A stretch of DNA of 64,000 nt from Acetobacteraceae bacterium (lineage in GTDB: Bacteria > Pseudomonadota > Alphaproteobacteria > Acetobacterales > Acetobacteraceae). Under the pieces are notes generated by a model that worked only from the letters and a program-made list of their open reading frames with translations, made no database searches and was not told where the DNA came from. Below, piece by piece: positions 53,360 through 61,801 of this stretch; position 1 is the first letter of the stretch; each line of letters opens with the position of its first letter. The stretch spans positions 1-64,000 of the forward strand of contig CANBNK010000007.1 of assembly GCA_947371015.1 (NCBI GenBank), written 5' to 3'. The position numbers were made by a program, and so were the translations under genes.

Positions 53360-53842
53360 TCAGTTCAGGTTGCGCAGGGTGCGTTCGGCCCGGCGGCGCA
53401 GGGCCAGCAGCGCCGGTTGCAGCACGCCGGCCTGGTTCAGCGGCCGGGAAGCGTCTGCCGGCGGCAAACTCAGCGTCTGCAAATGCGGGGCCAGCTGGGC
53501 GGCGCAGCCAGGCGCATCCGCCACCGGGCCGCCAGCGGCATTGGGTTGGCAGGGGGCGGCGCCAAGCAACAGCGCCCAGAGCTGGTCGGCTGCGGTCAGG
53601 GCGCGAACCATGTCGTCCAACTCCGCCAGGGTATTCCCCCCGCCAAGGCGCTGCACCCGGATTTCCGCGTTGATCTCGATACGCAGGCTGCGGAGGTCGC
53701 CACGGGTCAAGCCGGCATCCAGGGTTTCGATCAGCCGGGCGAGGGAAAGGCGCAGTTCAGCGGCGCCAGCGCTGGCCGGGACCGGCGCGTGCAAGGCGGC
53801 CAGGATCATCAGGGCGGCGGCGAGGCCTGGGCGGCAGGGCAT
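53360..53842 (-). CDS. Secreted protein, unknown
   Basis: 160 aa from ATG 53840-53842, with a signal peptide MPCRPGLAAALMILAALHAP ending near PASAGA. The mature part is helical, with LSLARLIETLDAGLTRGDLR and two Cys (residues in APCQPNAAGG and APGCAAQL) that may pair. No family recognised. The upstream 23 codons of the longer frame are not signal-like. Confidence 0.7.
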   Translation of the reverse strand: MPCRPGLAAALMILAALHAPVPASAGAAELRLSLARLIETLDAGLTRGDLRSLRIEINAEIRVQRLGGGNTLAELDDMVRALTAADQLWALLLGAAPCQPNAAGGPVADAPGCAAQLAPHLQTLSLPPADASRPLNQAGVLQPALLALRRRAERTLRNLN

Positions 53843-53948
53843 CACGGTCTCCGGGCCGAAGCTGGGTGTGGCGCGGCCAGGAGGGCTGCTGTCCGGGTGG
53901 CAAGCTGGCATCCGTGCGGCGGTGGTACAAGCGGCCTGTCAGCAAGGC

Positions 53949-54578
53949 TCACGCCAGCACCCAGGGCTCCTCGTTCACCGCCGCCACGCGCCAGTCGGCC
54001 CCGTGCTTTTCCAACCGGGTCAGGCCGAGGTTGCGGATGCTGAAGGTCAGCGCCTGGTGGCCGCTCAGGTCCATCGCGTGGGCCAGCGCGGCGCGGATGC
54101 TGCCGCCATGGGCCACCACCACCACGTCCTCACCTGCATGGCGCTGCACCAGCTGTTCCAGCACCGGGCCGACCCGGGCGCGGACACTGGCAAAGCTTTC
54201 GCCGCCGGGTGGCTGTTCCTCGGCGGCGTGCGGCCAGAACGGGTGCGGCGGGTGACGCAGCTTCTCCACCAAGGCTTCATGCGGGATGCCCTGCCATTCC
54301 CCCAGGTGCTGCTCGGCCAGGTCGGGTTCGGTGGCCAGCGTCTGCGCCGGATAGCCGGCGGCGAAGATGGCCGCCGCCGTCGCCTTGGTTCGGGCGAGCT
54401 GAGAGGTGACCCACCGCGCCGGGCGCGGCAGCCGGGCGGCCAGCCAGCGATACAGCGCGGCTTCCTCCTGCAGCGCCACATCGCAGAGCGGCACGTCCAT
54501 GCTGCCGTACAGCATGGCGCGGGCGGTGGGTTCCACCAGGGCATGGCGGATCAGGAACAGCCGGGTTGGCTCGGGCAT
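53949..54578 (-). CDS. Histidine phosphatase (phosphoglycerate mutase-like)
   Basis: 209 aa. RHG-type motif FLIRHALVEPT, with the phospho-His; acid/base region LGEWQG; second catalytic His in VVVVAHGGSIRAAL. Small enzymes of this branch act on varied phosphate esters (alpha-ribazole phosphate, phosphosugars). Specificity cannot be decided. It is 8 bp downstream of an ABC-2 permease gene. Confidence 0.9.
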   Translation of the reverse strand: MPEPTRLFLIRHALVEPTARAMLYGSMDVPLCDVALQEEAALYRWLAARLPRPARWVTSQLARTKATAAAIFAAGYPAQTLATEPDLAEQHLGEWQGIPHEALVEKLRHPPHPFWPHAAEEQPPGGESFASVRARVGPVLEQLVQRHAGEDVVVVAHGGSIRAALAHAMDLSGHQALTFSIRNLGLTRLEKHGADWRVAAVNEEPWVLA

Positions 54579-54586
54579 CAGGGGTC

Positions 54587-55393
54587 CTACTCGCCGATAT
54601 TGAGCAGGGCGCCGCGGATGCGCGCACCCTGGAACTGTGCCCGGAACACCAGGGCCATGGCGCCGAGCCAGAAGAACGCCAGCGCGAAGGCCAGGCCCAG
54701 ATGGCCCCAGGCGATGCCGCCACCGGCCAGCGCCTGGCGCATACCCTCAAAAATATGCGCCAGCGGCAGCGCCTGGGCCACCGGTTGCACCCACCAGGGC
54801 AGCGACGCCAGTGGGTAGAACACGCAGGCGAAGGGCGTCAGGCCATACACCACGGACCAGGCCAGAGCCTCGGCGCCGGCGCCATGCCGCAGGATCAGCG
54901 CGGTGACGCCCAGCGCCACGGCCCAGCCGGTGATTGCCAACGCGATGAAGAACAGCACCACCACCGGCCCCATGCTGAAGATGCCGAAGCCATAGAGCAG
55001 CCAGGCCAGCAGCATCGCCGGGGTGATGCCGACGCAGAGCCGCAGCACCGACATGCCCATCAGCCCCAGCACGAACTCCCACGGGCGCAGCGGGGAGACG
55101 CTGATATGGCCGAGGTTGCGCGACCAGATCTCCTCCATGAAGGAAAAGGTCATGCCCATCTGCGCCCGCAGGGTGATCTCCCACAGCAACGCGCCGCCCA
55201 GCAGCGCGGCCACGGTCATGCCGGCGGCGCTGCCGGCGGTATTGGCGGCGAGGTACTTGGTCGTCAGGCCCCAGACCAGCATTTCCAGCACCGGCCAATA
55301 GGCCAGTTCGACCACACGGGGCCAGGAATGCCGGTACAGCGAGGTGTGGCGATAGATCAGCGCATAAACGCGCCTCGCTGACGCTCTGGTCAT
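54587..55393 (-). CDS. ABC-2 type transporter permease
   Basis: 268 aa, six helices, with the NodJ/export-permease pattern (VVELAYWPVLEMLVWG, then LYGFGIFSMGPVVVLFF and FACVFYPLASLPWWVQPVAQ, LPLAHIFEGMRQ). ATG 55391-55393 is chosen; the 14 extra codons upstream are in the intergenic segment. The partner ATPase gene is not adjacent, so it is an orphan here. Confidence 0.88.
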   Translation of the reverse strand: MTRASARRVYALIYRHTSLYRHSWPRVVELAYWPVLEMLVWGLTTKYLAANTAGSAAGMTVAALLGGALLWEITLRAQMGMTFSFMEEIWSRNLGHISVSPLRPWEFVLGLMGMSVLRLCVGITPAMLLAWLLYGFGIFSMGPVVVLFFIALAITGWAVALGVTALILRHGAGAEALAWSVVYGLTPFACVFYPLASLPWWVQPVAQALPLAHIFEGMRQALAGGGIAWGHLGLAFALAFFWLGAMALVFRAQFQGARIRGALLNIGE

Positions 55394-55462
55394 GGTGCAG
55401 TCCTCAAGCGCCGGGGGCCGTTGCAGCGGCCGCACCAGCGGCCGCCCGGCGCTTGCGGGCGC

Positions 55463-55567
55463 CTAGAGCCCGATTGGCTCAGGCGGAATCGCCGTAAGCC
55501 GTGCATCAGTCTCTCCAACAACAAGCCTAGAGCGTGAGCGCTTCAGTCAGAAGCGGTCACGCTCTAG
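55463..55567 (+). repeat. CTAG-bounded bipartite repeat, copy R7
   Basis: 105 bp with CTAG at both ends and in the middle (AACAACAAGCCTAGAGCGTG). The core is GGCGGAATCGCC. Nearest to R1. It lies between the dehydratase stop (55572) and the ABC-2 permease start. Confidence 0.8.
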
Positions 55568-55571
55568 TGGT

Positions 55572-57362
55572 TTAGTGGTTATGCCGGCTCTCGCCGCGCG
55601 TCTCCAGAATGTTCAGATACAGCGTCGCCGGCTCCAGGCACATCCCAGTGCCGAGTTGGCCGACGATGCCACGCTGGATTTCCTCCCACGGCGTCTTGTG
55701 TACCAGCGCCGGCTTCACCCAGGCGGCGCGGCGGGCGGCGAGTTCGGCGTCCGGGATCAGCACGTCCACCCGCCGGGTGTTGAGGTCGATGCGTATCGGG
55801 TCGCCCGACTTCAGTAGCGCCAGGCCACCGCCCACCGCAGCTTCCGGCGAGACATTCAGGATGGACGGGCTGGCCGAGGTGCCGGACTGCCGGCCATCCC
55901 CCATGGTGGGCAGGCTGTCGATGCCGTACTTCAGCAGCGCCGCCGGCGGCTGCATGTTCACCACCTCGGCGGAACCGGGGTAGCCCACCGGGCCGCAATT
56001 GCGGATCACCAGCACGGTGTGGTCGTCGATGCCGAGGGATGGGTCCTCGATGCGGTCGTGGTAGTCCTCCGGCCCTTCGAAGACGACGACCTTGCCGGTG
56101 AAGACGCCCTTGGGGTCGTTGAGGAACCGCTCCTGGAAGGCTTTGTCGATGACGGAAACCTTCATGACGGCACTATCGAAGATGTTGCCGTGCAGGATGG
56201 CGAAGCCGGCATGCGGCTTCATCGGCGTGTCGTAGGCGCGGATCACCTCGCGATCGACATGCGCGATGTCGGCGACATTCTCCGCCATGGTCTTGCCGTT
56301 GACGGTCTTCGCGTCGCCACGCAGCACGCCGGCCTTCAGCAGTTCATGCATCACCGCGGGCACGCCGCCGGCGCGGTGGAAACTCTCACCCAGGAAGCGG
56401 CCGGCCGGCTGGCAATCCACCAGCAGCGGGATATCGTGGCCGATGGTGTCCCAGTCCTCGATCTGCAACTCCACGCCCATGTGCCGCGCAATGGCGATGA
56501 TGTGCGGCGGGCAGTTGGTGGAGGCCCCGATGGCGCTCGCCGCCAGGATGGCGTTTTCAAATGCGGCGCGGGTCATGATGTCGGACGGCCGCAGGTTCTC
56601 ATGCACCATCTCGACGATCCGCTTGCCGGTGGCGTAGGCCATCTGCCCGCGCTCGCGGTAAGGCCCGGGAATGGCGGCGCAGCCGGGCAGGCTCATGCCC
56701 AGCGCCTCGGCCATGCTGTTCATGGAAAGCGCGGTGCCCATGGTGTTGCAATGGCCGACGCTGGTGGCGCTGCTGGCCACCAGTTCCATGAAGCCATCAT
56801 AGTCCAACTCGCCCCGCGCCAGCATCTTGCGGGCTTCCCAGACGATGGTGCCGCTGCCGGTCAGCCGGCCCTGGTGGTGCCCGTCAAGCATCGGGCCGCC
56901 GGACAGCACGATGGCCGGGATGTTCATGGTCGCCGCGCCCATCAGGCAGGCCGGCGTGGTCTTGTCGCAGCCGGTGGTCAGCACCACGCCGTCCATCGGA
57001 TAGCCGTGCAGGATCTCGACCAGGCTAAGATAGGCCAGGTTGCGGTCATTCGCGGCGGTCGGCCGCTTGCCGGTTTCCTGGATCGGATGGATCGGGAATT
57101 CCAGCGGGATGCCGCCGGCATCGCGGATGCCCTGCTTGGTCCGCTCCGCCAGCTCGATGTGGTGGCGGTTGCAGGGGGCGATGTCGCTGCCGGTCTGGGC
57201 AATGCCGATGATCGGCCGGCCGGATTGCAGTTCGGCCCGGGTGAAGCCGTAGTTCAGCATGCGCTCGACGTAGAGCGCGGTCATGCCGGGGTCTTCGGGG
57301 TCGTCGAACCAGCGCTGGCTGCGCAGGCGGAAGTGCTTCTTGGTCTGGTCGCTGCCGGCCAT
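55572..57362 (-). CDS. IlvD/Edd family dehydratase (sugar-acid or dihydroxy-acid)
   Basis: 596-aa iron-sulfur dehydratase. Cluster-binding cysteines are in IGIAQTGSDIAPCNRHH, TTGCDKTTPACLMGAATMN and SVGHCNTMGTA; Mg/catalytic regions are MGDGRQSGTSASPSILNVSPE. The N-terminus HFRLRSQRWFDDPEDPGMTA resembles pentonate dehydratases more than biosynthetic IlvD, and isoleucine/valine genes are absent nearby. A role on arabinonate/xylonate-like acids is therefore likelier. Confidence 0.9.
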   Translation of the reverse strand: MAGSDQTKKHFRLRSQRWFDDPEDPGMTALYVERMLNYGFTRAELQSGRPIIGIAQTGSDIAPCNRHHIELAERTKQGIRDAGGIPLEFPIHPIQETGKRPTAANDRNLAYLSLVEILHGYPMDGVVLTTGCDKTTPACLMGAATMNIPAIVLSGGPMLDGHHQGRLTGSGTIVWEARKMLARGELDYDGFMELVASSATSVGHCNTMGTALSMNSMAEALGMSLPGCAAIPGPYRERGQMAYATGKRIVEMVHENLRPSDIMTRAAFENAILAASAIGASTNCPPHIIAIARHMGVELQIEDWDTIGHDIPLLVDCQPAGRFLGESFHRAGGVPAVMHELLKAGVLRGDAKTVNGKTMAENVADIAHVDREVIRAYDTPMKPHAGFAILHGNIFDSAVMKVSVIDKAFQERFLNDPKGVFTGKVVVFEGPEDYHDRIEDPSLGIDDHTVLVIRNCGPVGYPGSAEVVNMQPPAALLKYGIDSLPTMGDGRQSGTSASPSILNVSPEAAVGGGLALLKSGDPIRIDLNTRRVDVLIPDAELAARRAAWVKPALVHKTPWEEIQRGIVGQLGTGMCLEPATLYLNILETRGESRHNH

Positions 57363-57440
57363 GGCTTTCCCCTTTTTTCTGGCGGAGACCTTGGCGTGGC
57401 AGCGCGCACTGTCAAGCCAAGGCGCCGCTGGCGTTGTCGC

Positions 57441-58478
57441 TCAGGCGGCGGCTTCCTCCAGGAACACCTGCACGGCGCGGAACAGCGCGCCACGGTTGCG
57501 TTCCATGCAGATCGTGTGCGTCCCCTCGCCCAGCAATTCCATGCGCTTGCCGGGGCTGTTCTTCAGCAACGGGAACAGCGTGCTGGCCATGTAGGGCGGC
57601 GTGTCCTGGTCCCATTCCGCCAGCACCAGCATGGTCGGCGCGGTGATCTTCGCGGCGTCGTAGAACGGGCGGCCGGCGCCCCAGTATTCGCGGCCATCCT
57701 GCACCACGCCGGCCGGCGCGCGCAGCACCGGCGGGTTCTGCCGGCTGCCCTCGGGGTCGGTGGCCCAGGTCACGCCGGCCCAATGCTCGAACCAGCCGGC
57801 CGGGATCAGCGCCGCCTTGCGGTCCTCCGGCACGCCGGTCAGCCAGCGTGCCCGGGCCTGCGTCTGGGTCACGCTGCGATAGGCGCCAAGCGGCTGGCCA
57901 TTGTCGGTCAGGCTCTGGCCCTGGCGCAGCCAGACCGGGGCGTAGAGCACCACGCGCTCCACCAGGTTGGCATTGTCGGCGGCGTAGCGGCCCATCAGCG
58001 CGGTGCCCCAGGACCAACCCATGACGGTCAGCTTGCCCAAGGCTCTCTTCTGCCGAATGTGGGCGGCGGCGGCGGCGATATCGGCTACCGCGGTTTCGCC
58101 CCGCACGACCGGCGGGTTGGCGCTGGCGGGCTGCGCCATCTCCGGCGGGCGGGTGCTGCGGCCATAGCCGCGCAGGTCTACCAGCCAGACATCGAAGCCG
58201 CGGCCGGCGATGTAGTCCATCCAGCTCTGGCCACCGAGCGGCAGGTCGAAGGCGGTGCTGGCCGGGTAGGTGGCGCCATGCACGAACAGCACGGTGCGGC
58301 TGGGCGAGAAGCCGGTCATCGCTGAAGGCCGCTTGTTGCGGATGAACAGTTCGATCCCCGGCTCGCCGGAGGGGATCATGAACTCCTCGGTCACCAGGCC
58401 CTGGGCCGGCTGGGCCGTCGCCTCGCTCAGCATGGGGGCGGCGAGCAGGGGGCTGGCGAGCAGCGCACGGCGTTGCAT
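57441..58478 (-). CDS. Secreted alpha/beta hydrolase
   Basis: 345 aa with a signal peptide (MQRRALLASPLLAAPMLSEATAQ). Oxyanion motif VLFVHGATYP; nucleophile Ser156 in GWSWGTA; catalytic acid likely in LAEWDQDTPP; His in GEGTHTICMERN. Esterase or lipase-like; substrate unknown. Monocistronic. Confidence 0.9.
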   Translation of the reverse strand: MQRRALLASPLLAAPMLSEATAQPAQGLVTEEFMIPSGEPGIELFIRNKRPSAMTGFSPSRTVLFVHGATYPASTAFDLPLGGQSWMDYIAGRGFDVWLVDLRGYGRSTRPPEMAQPASANPPVVRGETAVADIAAAAAHIRQKRALGKLTVMGWSWGTALMGRYAADNANLVERVVLYAPVWLRQGQSLTDNGQPLGAYRSVTQTQARARWLTGVPEDRKAALIPAGWFEHWAGVTWATDPEGSRQNPPVLRAPAGVVQDGREYWGAGRPFYDAAKITAPTMLVLAEWDQDTPPYMASTLFPLLKNSPGKRMELLGEGTHTICMERNRGALFRAVQVFLEEAAA

Positions 58479-58626
58479 GGCATTCTCCCGATCCGGTCGA
58501 GGTTATTGGTGAATACGCTAACGCGCGAAACCGCATCGGGCCAGCATGACGCATGTTTCACCGCTGGGAGTGGCCCTTGATGGTCGGCAAGGCGCATGCA
58601 GGTAAACGCGTAAGGAGGATAAAGCC

Positions 58627-58752
58627 ATGGTGCGAGTTCTGTTGCTGGTTGCCATCGGGTTTGGCCTGGCAGGATGCGGGTTGCCGTTGGAGGACAACCC
58701 GACACCTTTCCACTGCACGAAGAACAATACCCACGCCGTTTCCTGTTCCTGA
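58627..58752 (+). CDS. Very small lipoprotein
   Basis: 41-aa ORF preceded by a perfect AAGGAGG 8 bp before the ATG. It has a short signal peptide MVRVLLLVAIGFGLAGC with lipobox LAGC (Cys17), leaving a 25-residue mature peptide with two more Cys (FHCTKNN and VSCS). Too short for routine ORF calling. Signal peptide, lipobox and ribosome-binding site together make it convincing. Function unknown. Confidence 0.78.
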   Translation: MVRVLLLVAIGFGLAGCGLPLEDNPTPFHCTKNNTHAVSCS

Positions 58753-58876
58753 AGCCGGGTCGTGCCGGCCGGCAGCCTTACCGACCCGTTTGAGCCCTTG
58801 CTCGCGCACAAAGCCACGCCACCCCAGCACGCCTGGCAAGGGGTGGCGCAGACATCGAGACTTCAGCCGTCCGGCA

Positions 58877-59884
58877 TCAGTCGCTCTCGGGCGGGATCAC
58901 GTTGGTCTCCAGCCCGCGCACCAGCACGTCGCGCATGGTCTCCACCCCCAGGCGGCGGATGTCGTCCCAGGCTTCCGGCGTGTGGAAGGCGATGTGCGGG
59001 GTGATGACAAGGCGGCCTTCCAGCCAGGGCTCGCGGTTGCGGTAGGCCTGGAGCAACCCAGGGACCGGCGCGACCGGCGGCTCCACCGGGATCACGTCCA
59101 GCCCGGCGCCGGCCAGGTGGTTGTCGCGCAGCACGCGCTCCAGCGCGTCGATCTGCACAATGGGGCCGCGGGCGGTGTTCACCAGCACGCTGCCCTTCGG
59201 CATCAGCCGCAGCTCGCGCTCACCGATGAGGTCGCGGGTGCTGCGGGTCAGGGGCGTGTGGATGCTCAGCACGTCGGACTGGGCCAGTAACTCGTCCAGG
59301 CTATGGGCGCGCTCGATGCCCACGGCCCGGTCCCAGCCATTCGGCAGCGCGGGGTCGAAGAACAACACGCGATACCCAAAAGCCTTGGCCCGCAACGCCG
59401 CGGCGGTGCCGATGCGGCCCAGCCCCAGGATGCCGAAGGTTTGCGCCTGCTGCCGGCGGTGCAGCGGAGATTCGATCTTGGCCCAGCCGGCGGGGTTCGG
59501 GCCGCGTTGCGTATCATGGTACAGGATCAGGCCGCGGCGCAGGCTCAGCGCCAGCAGCACGGCGAACTCCGCCACCTCCATGGTGCCGTAGTCCGGCACG
59601 TTGCACACCTTGATGCCGCGCGCGGCGGCGGCGACGCGGTCCACCCGGTCGTAGCCCACGCCCATGCGGACGATGACCTTCAGCTTGGGGAAGCGGGCGA
59701 TCTGTTCGGCCGGCACCGCCATGCGCAGCGTCATCAGCCCCTCGACATCGGCCAGCAGGCTGTCCGGCAGCTCCGCGATGCTGGCCTTGGCGTTGCCCTG
59801 CAGCAGCCGCACGCCGGGGCCCAGGATGTCCTGGTCCAATTTGGTATCCGGATAGAGGCCTTCCGGCTCAAGTACCGTCAGCAT
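58877..59884 (-). CDS. D-isomer-specific 2-hydroxyacid dehydrogenase (CtBP-like)
   Basis: 335-aa NAD-dependent oxidoreductase. Nucleotide motif GILGLGRIGTAAALRAKAFG. Catalytic Arg in VNTARGPIVQ, Glu in DVIPVEPP, His in ITPHIAFHTPEAW. VIVRMGVGYDRVD and CNVPDYGTMEVAEFA are typical of the C-terminal-binding-protein-like subgroup. Probably reduces or oxidises a 2-keto/2-hydroxy acid in a catabolic pathway with the neighbouring cyclase and SDR. Confidence 0.93.
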   Translation of the reverse strand: MLTVLEPEGLYPDTKLDQDILGPGVRLLQGNAKASIAELPDSLLADVEGLMTLRMAVPAEQIARFPKLKVIVRMGVGYDRVDRVAAAARGIKVCNVPDYGTMEVAEFAVLLALSLRRGLILYHDTQRGPNPAGWAKIESPLHRRQQAQTFGILGLGRIGTAAALRAKAFGYRVLFFDPALPNGWDRAVGIERAHSLDELLAQSDVLSIHTPLTRSTRDLIGERELRLMPKGSVLVNTARGPIVQIDALERVLRDNHLAGAGLDVIPVEPPVAPVPGLLQAYRNREPWLEGRLVITPHIAFHTPEAWDDIRRLGVETMRDVLVRGLETNVIPPESD

Positions 59885-59971
59885 GCCCGTTCGCTCCCCG
59901 CTTCTTGTGGCCGCAGGATGCGGGGAGCCGGGCGGGCCGGCAAGCCGGTGTCTGGCCTGCCGGCGCCAGCG

Positions 59972-60905
59972 CTACAGCAGCGCCGAGGGCGCCACGGTGG
60001 AGCCGGTGGCGCCCTGTAGCTTCAGCGGCTGCACCATCAGGGCGAATTCGCTGCGCCCCTTGGTGGCCAGCACGTCCAGCTTCATGTTCTCCAGCAGGTG
60101 CACGCCGTTCACCACCAGGGCGATCTGGTGCACCGGCAGGTTGGCGCCGGGGCGGGAGGGGCTGATCTCCACCGGCGGGGTGTCGGCGCCCATCAGGATC
60201 GGGTTCTTCGAGCAGACATATTCGCCGGCGGCGATGCCGAGCCCTGGGTTGCCGCGGACATAGCGGGCATTGTCCACGCCCCAGAGCTTGCCGTAGCCGG
60301 GGTGGAAGATCACCGCGTCGCCCTCGCGGATCTGCACGTTCTGCCGCCGCTGCGCCGCCTCCACATCGGCCACCGTGATCTCGTAGTCATCCGCCAGCAT
60401 CGGCACGCCCTTCAGCGCGGCAATGTCCAGCAGCAGCCCGCGGGTGAAGATGGTGCCGACCGTCTCGACCCCCATCTCGCGGAAGCCGTTGCGGGTGGTG
60501 ATGCTGTTGGCGTCCACGCAGTTGTACATGTGCTCGCCGATGGTCTGGTGCGGGAACATGTCGAACTGCGTGCCGATCTGGCCGAACTCGCCGGTCATGA
60601 TCTCCTCATTGCCGTGGCGGTTGTTCGGCCCGGGGTTGCGCGCGGTCTGCTTGGTGGTCAGCGAATACTGCCGGCCGGGGTTGAGGGGCATGCTGGGGGA
60701 GAGCACATGGCCAGGCTCGACGATCTCGCCGCTGAGGATCAGCCCGGCGGCGCCGTGCGCACGGTCGGGGGTCATCAGGATCATCGCGCCGCGCCGGTCG
60801 GCGGCACCCCAGTTCGAGGGGCAGCGCTGCGCCGCGGCGGGCGCCGGCAGCGGCGGCCAACAGCGCGCCGGCACCGAACAGCAGGCGACGGGAAAGCGAG
60901 GTCAT
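59972..60905 (-). CDS. Cyclase family protein (kynurenine-formamidase-like) with an apparent frameshift in the signal peptide
   Basis: The catalytic part shows SNWGAADRRGAMILMTPDRA, NRHGNEEIMTGEFGQIGTQ, FTRGLLLDIAAL and DAVIFHPGYGKLWG, typical of metal-dependent cyclase/hydrolases. ATG 60905 (with a ribosome-binding site) opens a good signal peptide, MTSLSRRLLFGAGALLAAAA, but in a different frame. Skipping one base near 60836-60845 joins it to PAAAQRCPSNWG of the catalytic frame. As written, the catalytic frame can only start at GTG 60874 without a signal. Either a sequencing error or a real disruption of export. Confidence 0.75.
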
Positions 60906-60986
60906 GGGATATCCTTCGATCTTATCGTGTTCCGGGCGGTCGTTGCCGCCCACTGACAGATCGGCACGTGCGGGGGCGGCAGGGCG

Positions 60987-61736
60987 ATGACAGAGCGCAG
61001 AATATTGATAACCGGTGCGGCCAGCGGCATCGGTGCCGGCTGCGTCCGCGCCCTGGCGGCCCCCGGCGTGGCGCTGGTGGTGCATACGCGGAAGAACCAG
61101 GCTGGGGCCGAGGCCCTGGCCGCCGAGGCCCGCGCGCTGGGCGCCACCGCGCATGTGCTGCTGGGTGACCTGGCCCTGGCGGCAACCCCGGCGCGGCTGG
61201 TGGCGGACAGCGTCGCGCTGCTGGGCGGGCTGGACGTGGTCGTCAGCAATGCCGGCTTCGCCGACCGCACGCCGATCGCCACGCTCACCGACGCCGGCTT
61301 CGCCGCCAGCATGGATGGCATCGCCTTCGCCAATTTCCGCCTGGCCCAGGCGGCACAGCCGCACCTGGCGGCGGGGCGGGACCCGCGCTTCGTCGCCGTC
61401 AGCAGCTTCGTCGCCCATGTGTTCCGGCTGGAGACGCCGCTGTTCCCGGCCAGTGCCGCGGCCAAGGCAGCGCTGGAGGCGCTCGTCAAAGTTCTGGCGA
61501 TCGAGTGGGCGCCGAGCATCACCGTCAACGCGGTGGCGCCGGGCTTTACCCGCAAGGACCCTGGCGCGCATGCGGCGATGACCCCGGCCGCCTTTGCCGA
61601 ACGGATCGCCCGCATTCCGTTGCAGCGGCTCGGCCTGCCGGCCGATGTGGCGGCGGCGGTGGCGTTCTTCGCCTCGCCGGCGGCGGGCTACGTCACCGGC
61701 CAGGTGCTGCATGTGGATGGCGGCATCAGCCTGTAG
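60987..61736 (+). CDS. SDR family oxidoreductase lacking the catalytic Tyr
   Basis: 249-aa Rossmann protein. Cofactor motif TGAASGIGAGC, VSNAGFADRTP, Ser at VSSFV, and C-terminal VAPGFTRKDPG and VTGQVLHVDGGISL. The Y-x-x-x-K position reads S-A-A-A-K (Ser156, Lys160), so the usual Tyr is absent. It may be a non-classical SDR or use another residue. Divergent from the cyclase gene. Confidence 0.9.
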   Translation: MTERRILITGAASGIGAGCVRALAAPGVALVVHTRKNQAGAEALAAEARALGATAHVLLGDLALAATPARLVADSVALLGGLDVVVSNAGFADRTPIATLTDAGFAASMDGIAFANFRLAQAAQPHLAAGRDPRFVAVSSFVAHVFRLETPLFPASAAAKAALEALVKVLAIEWAPSITVNAVAPGFTRKDPGAHAAMTPAAFAERIARIPLQRLGLPADVAAAVAFFASPAAGYVTGQVLHVDGGISL

Positions 61737-61801
61737 CGGCGGGCTTCGCGGGCCGCGCACAAGCTGCCATCCTGCCGGGCAAGAACCGAGGGAGGATGGC
61801 G

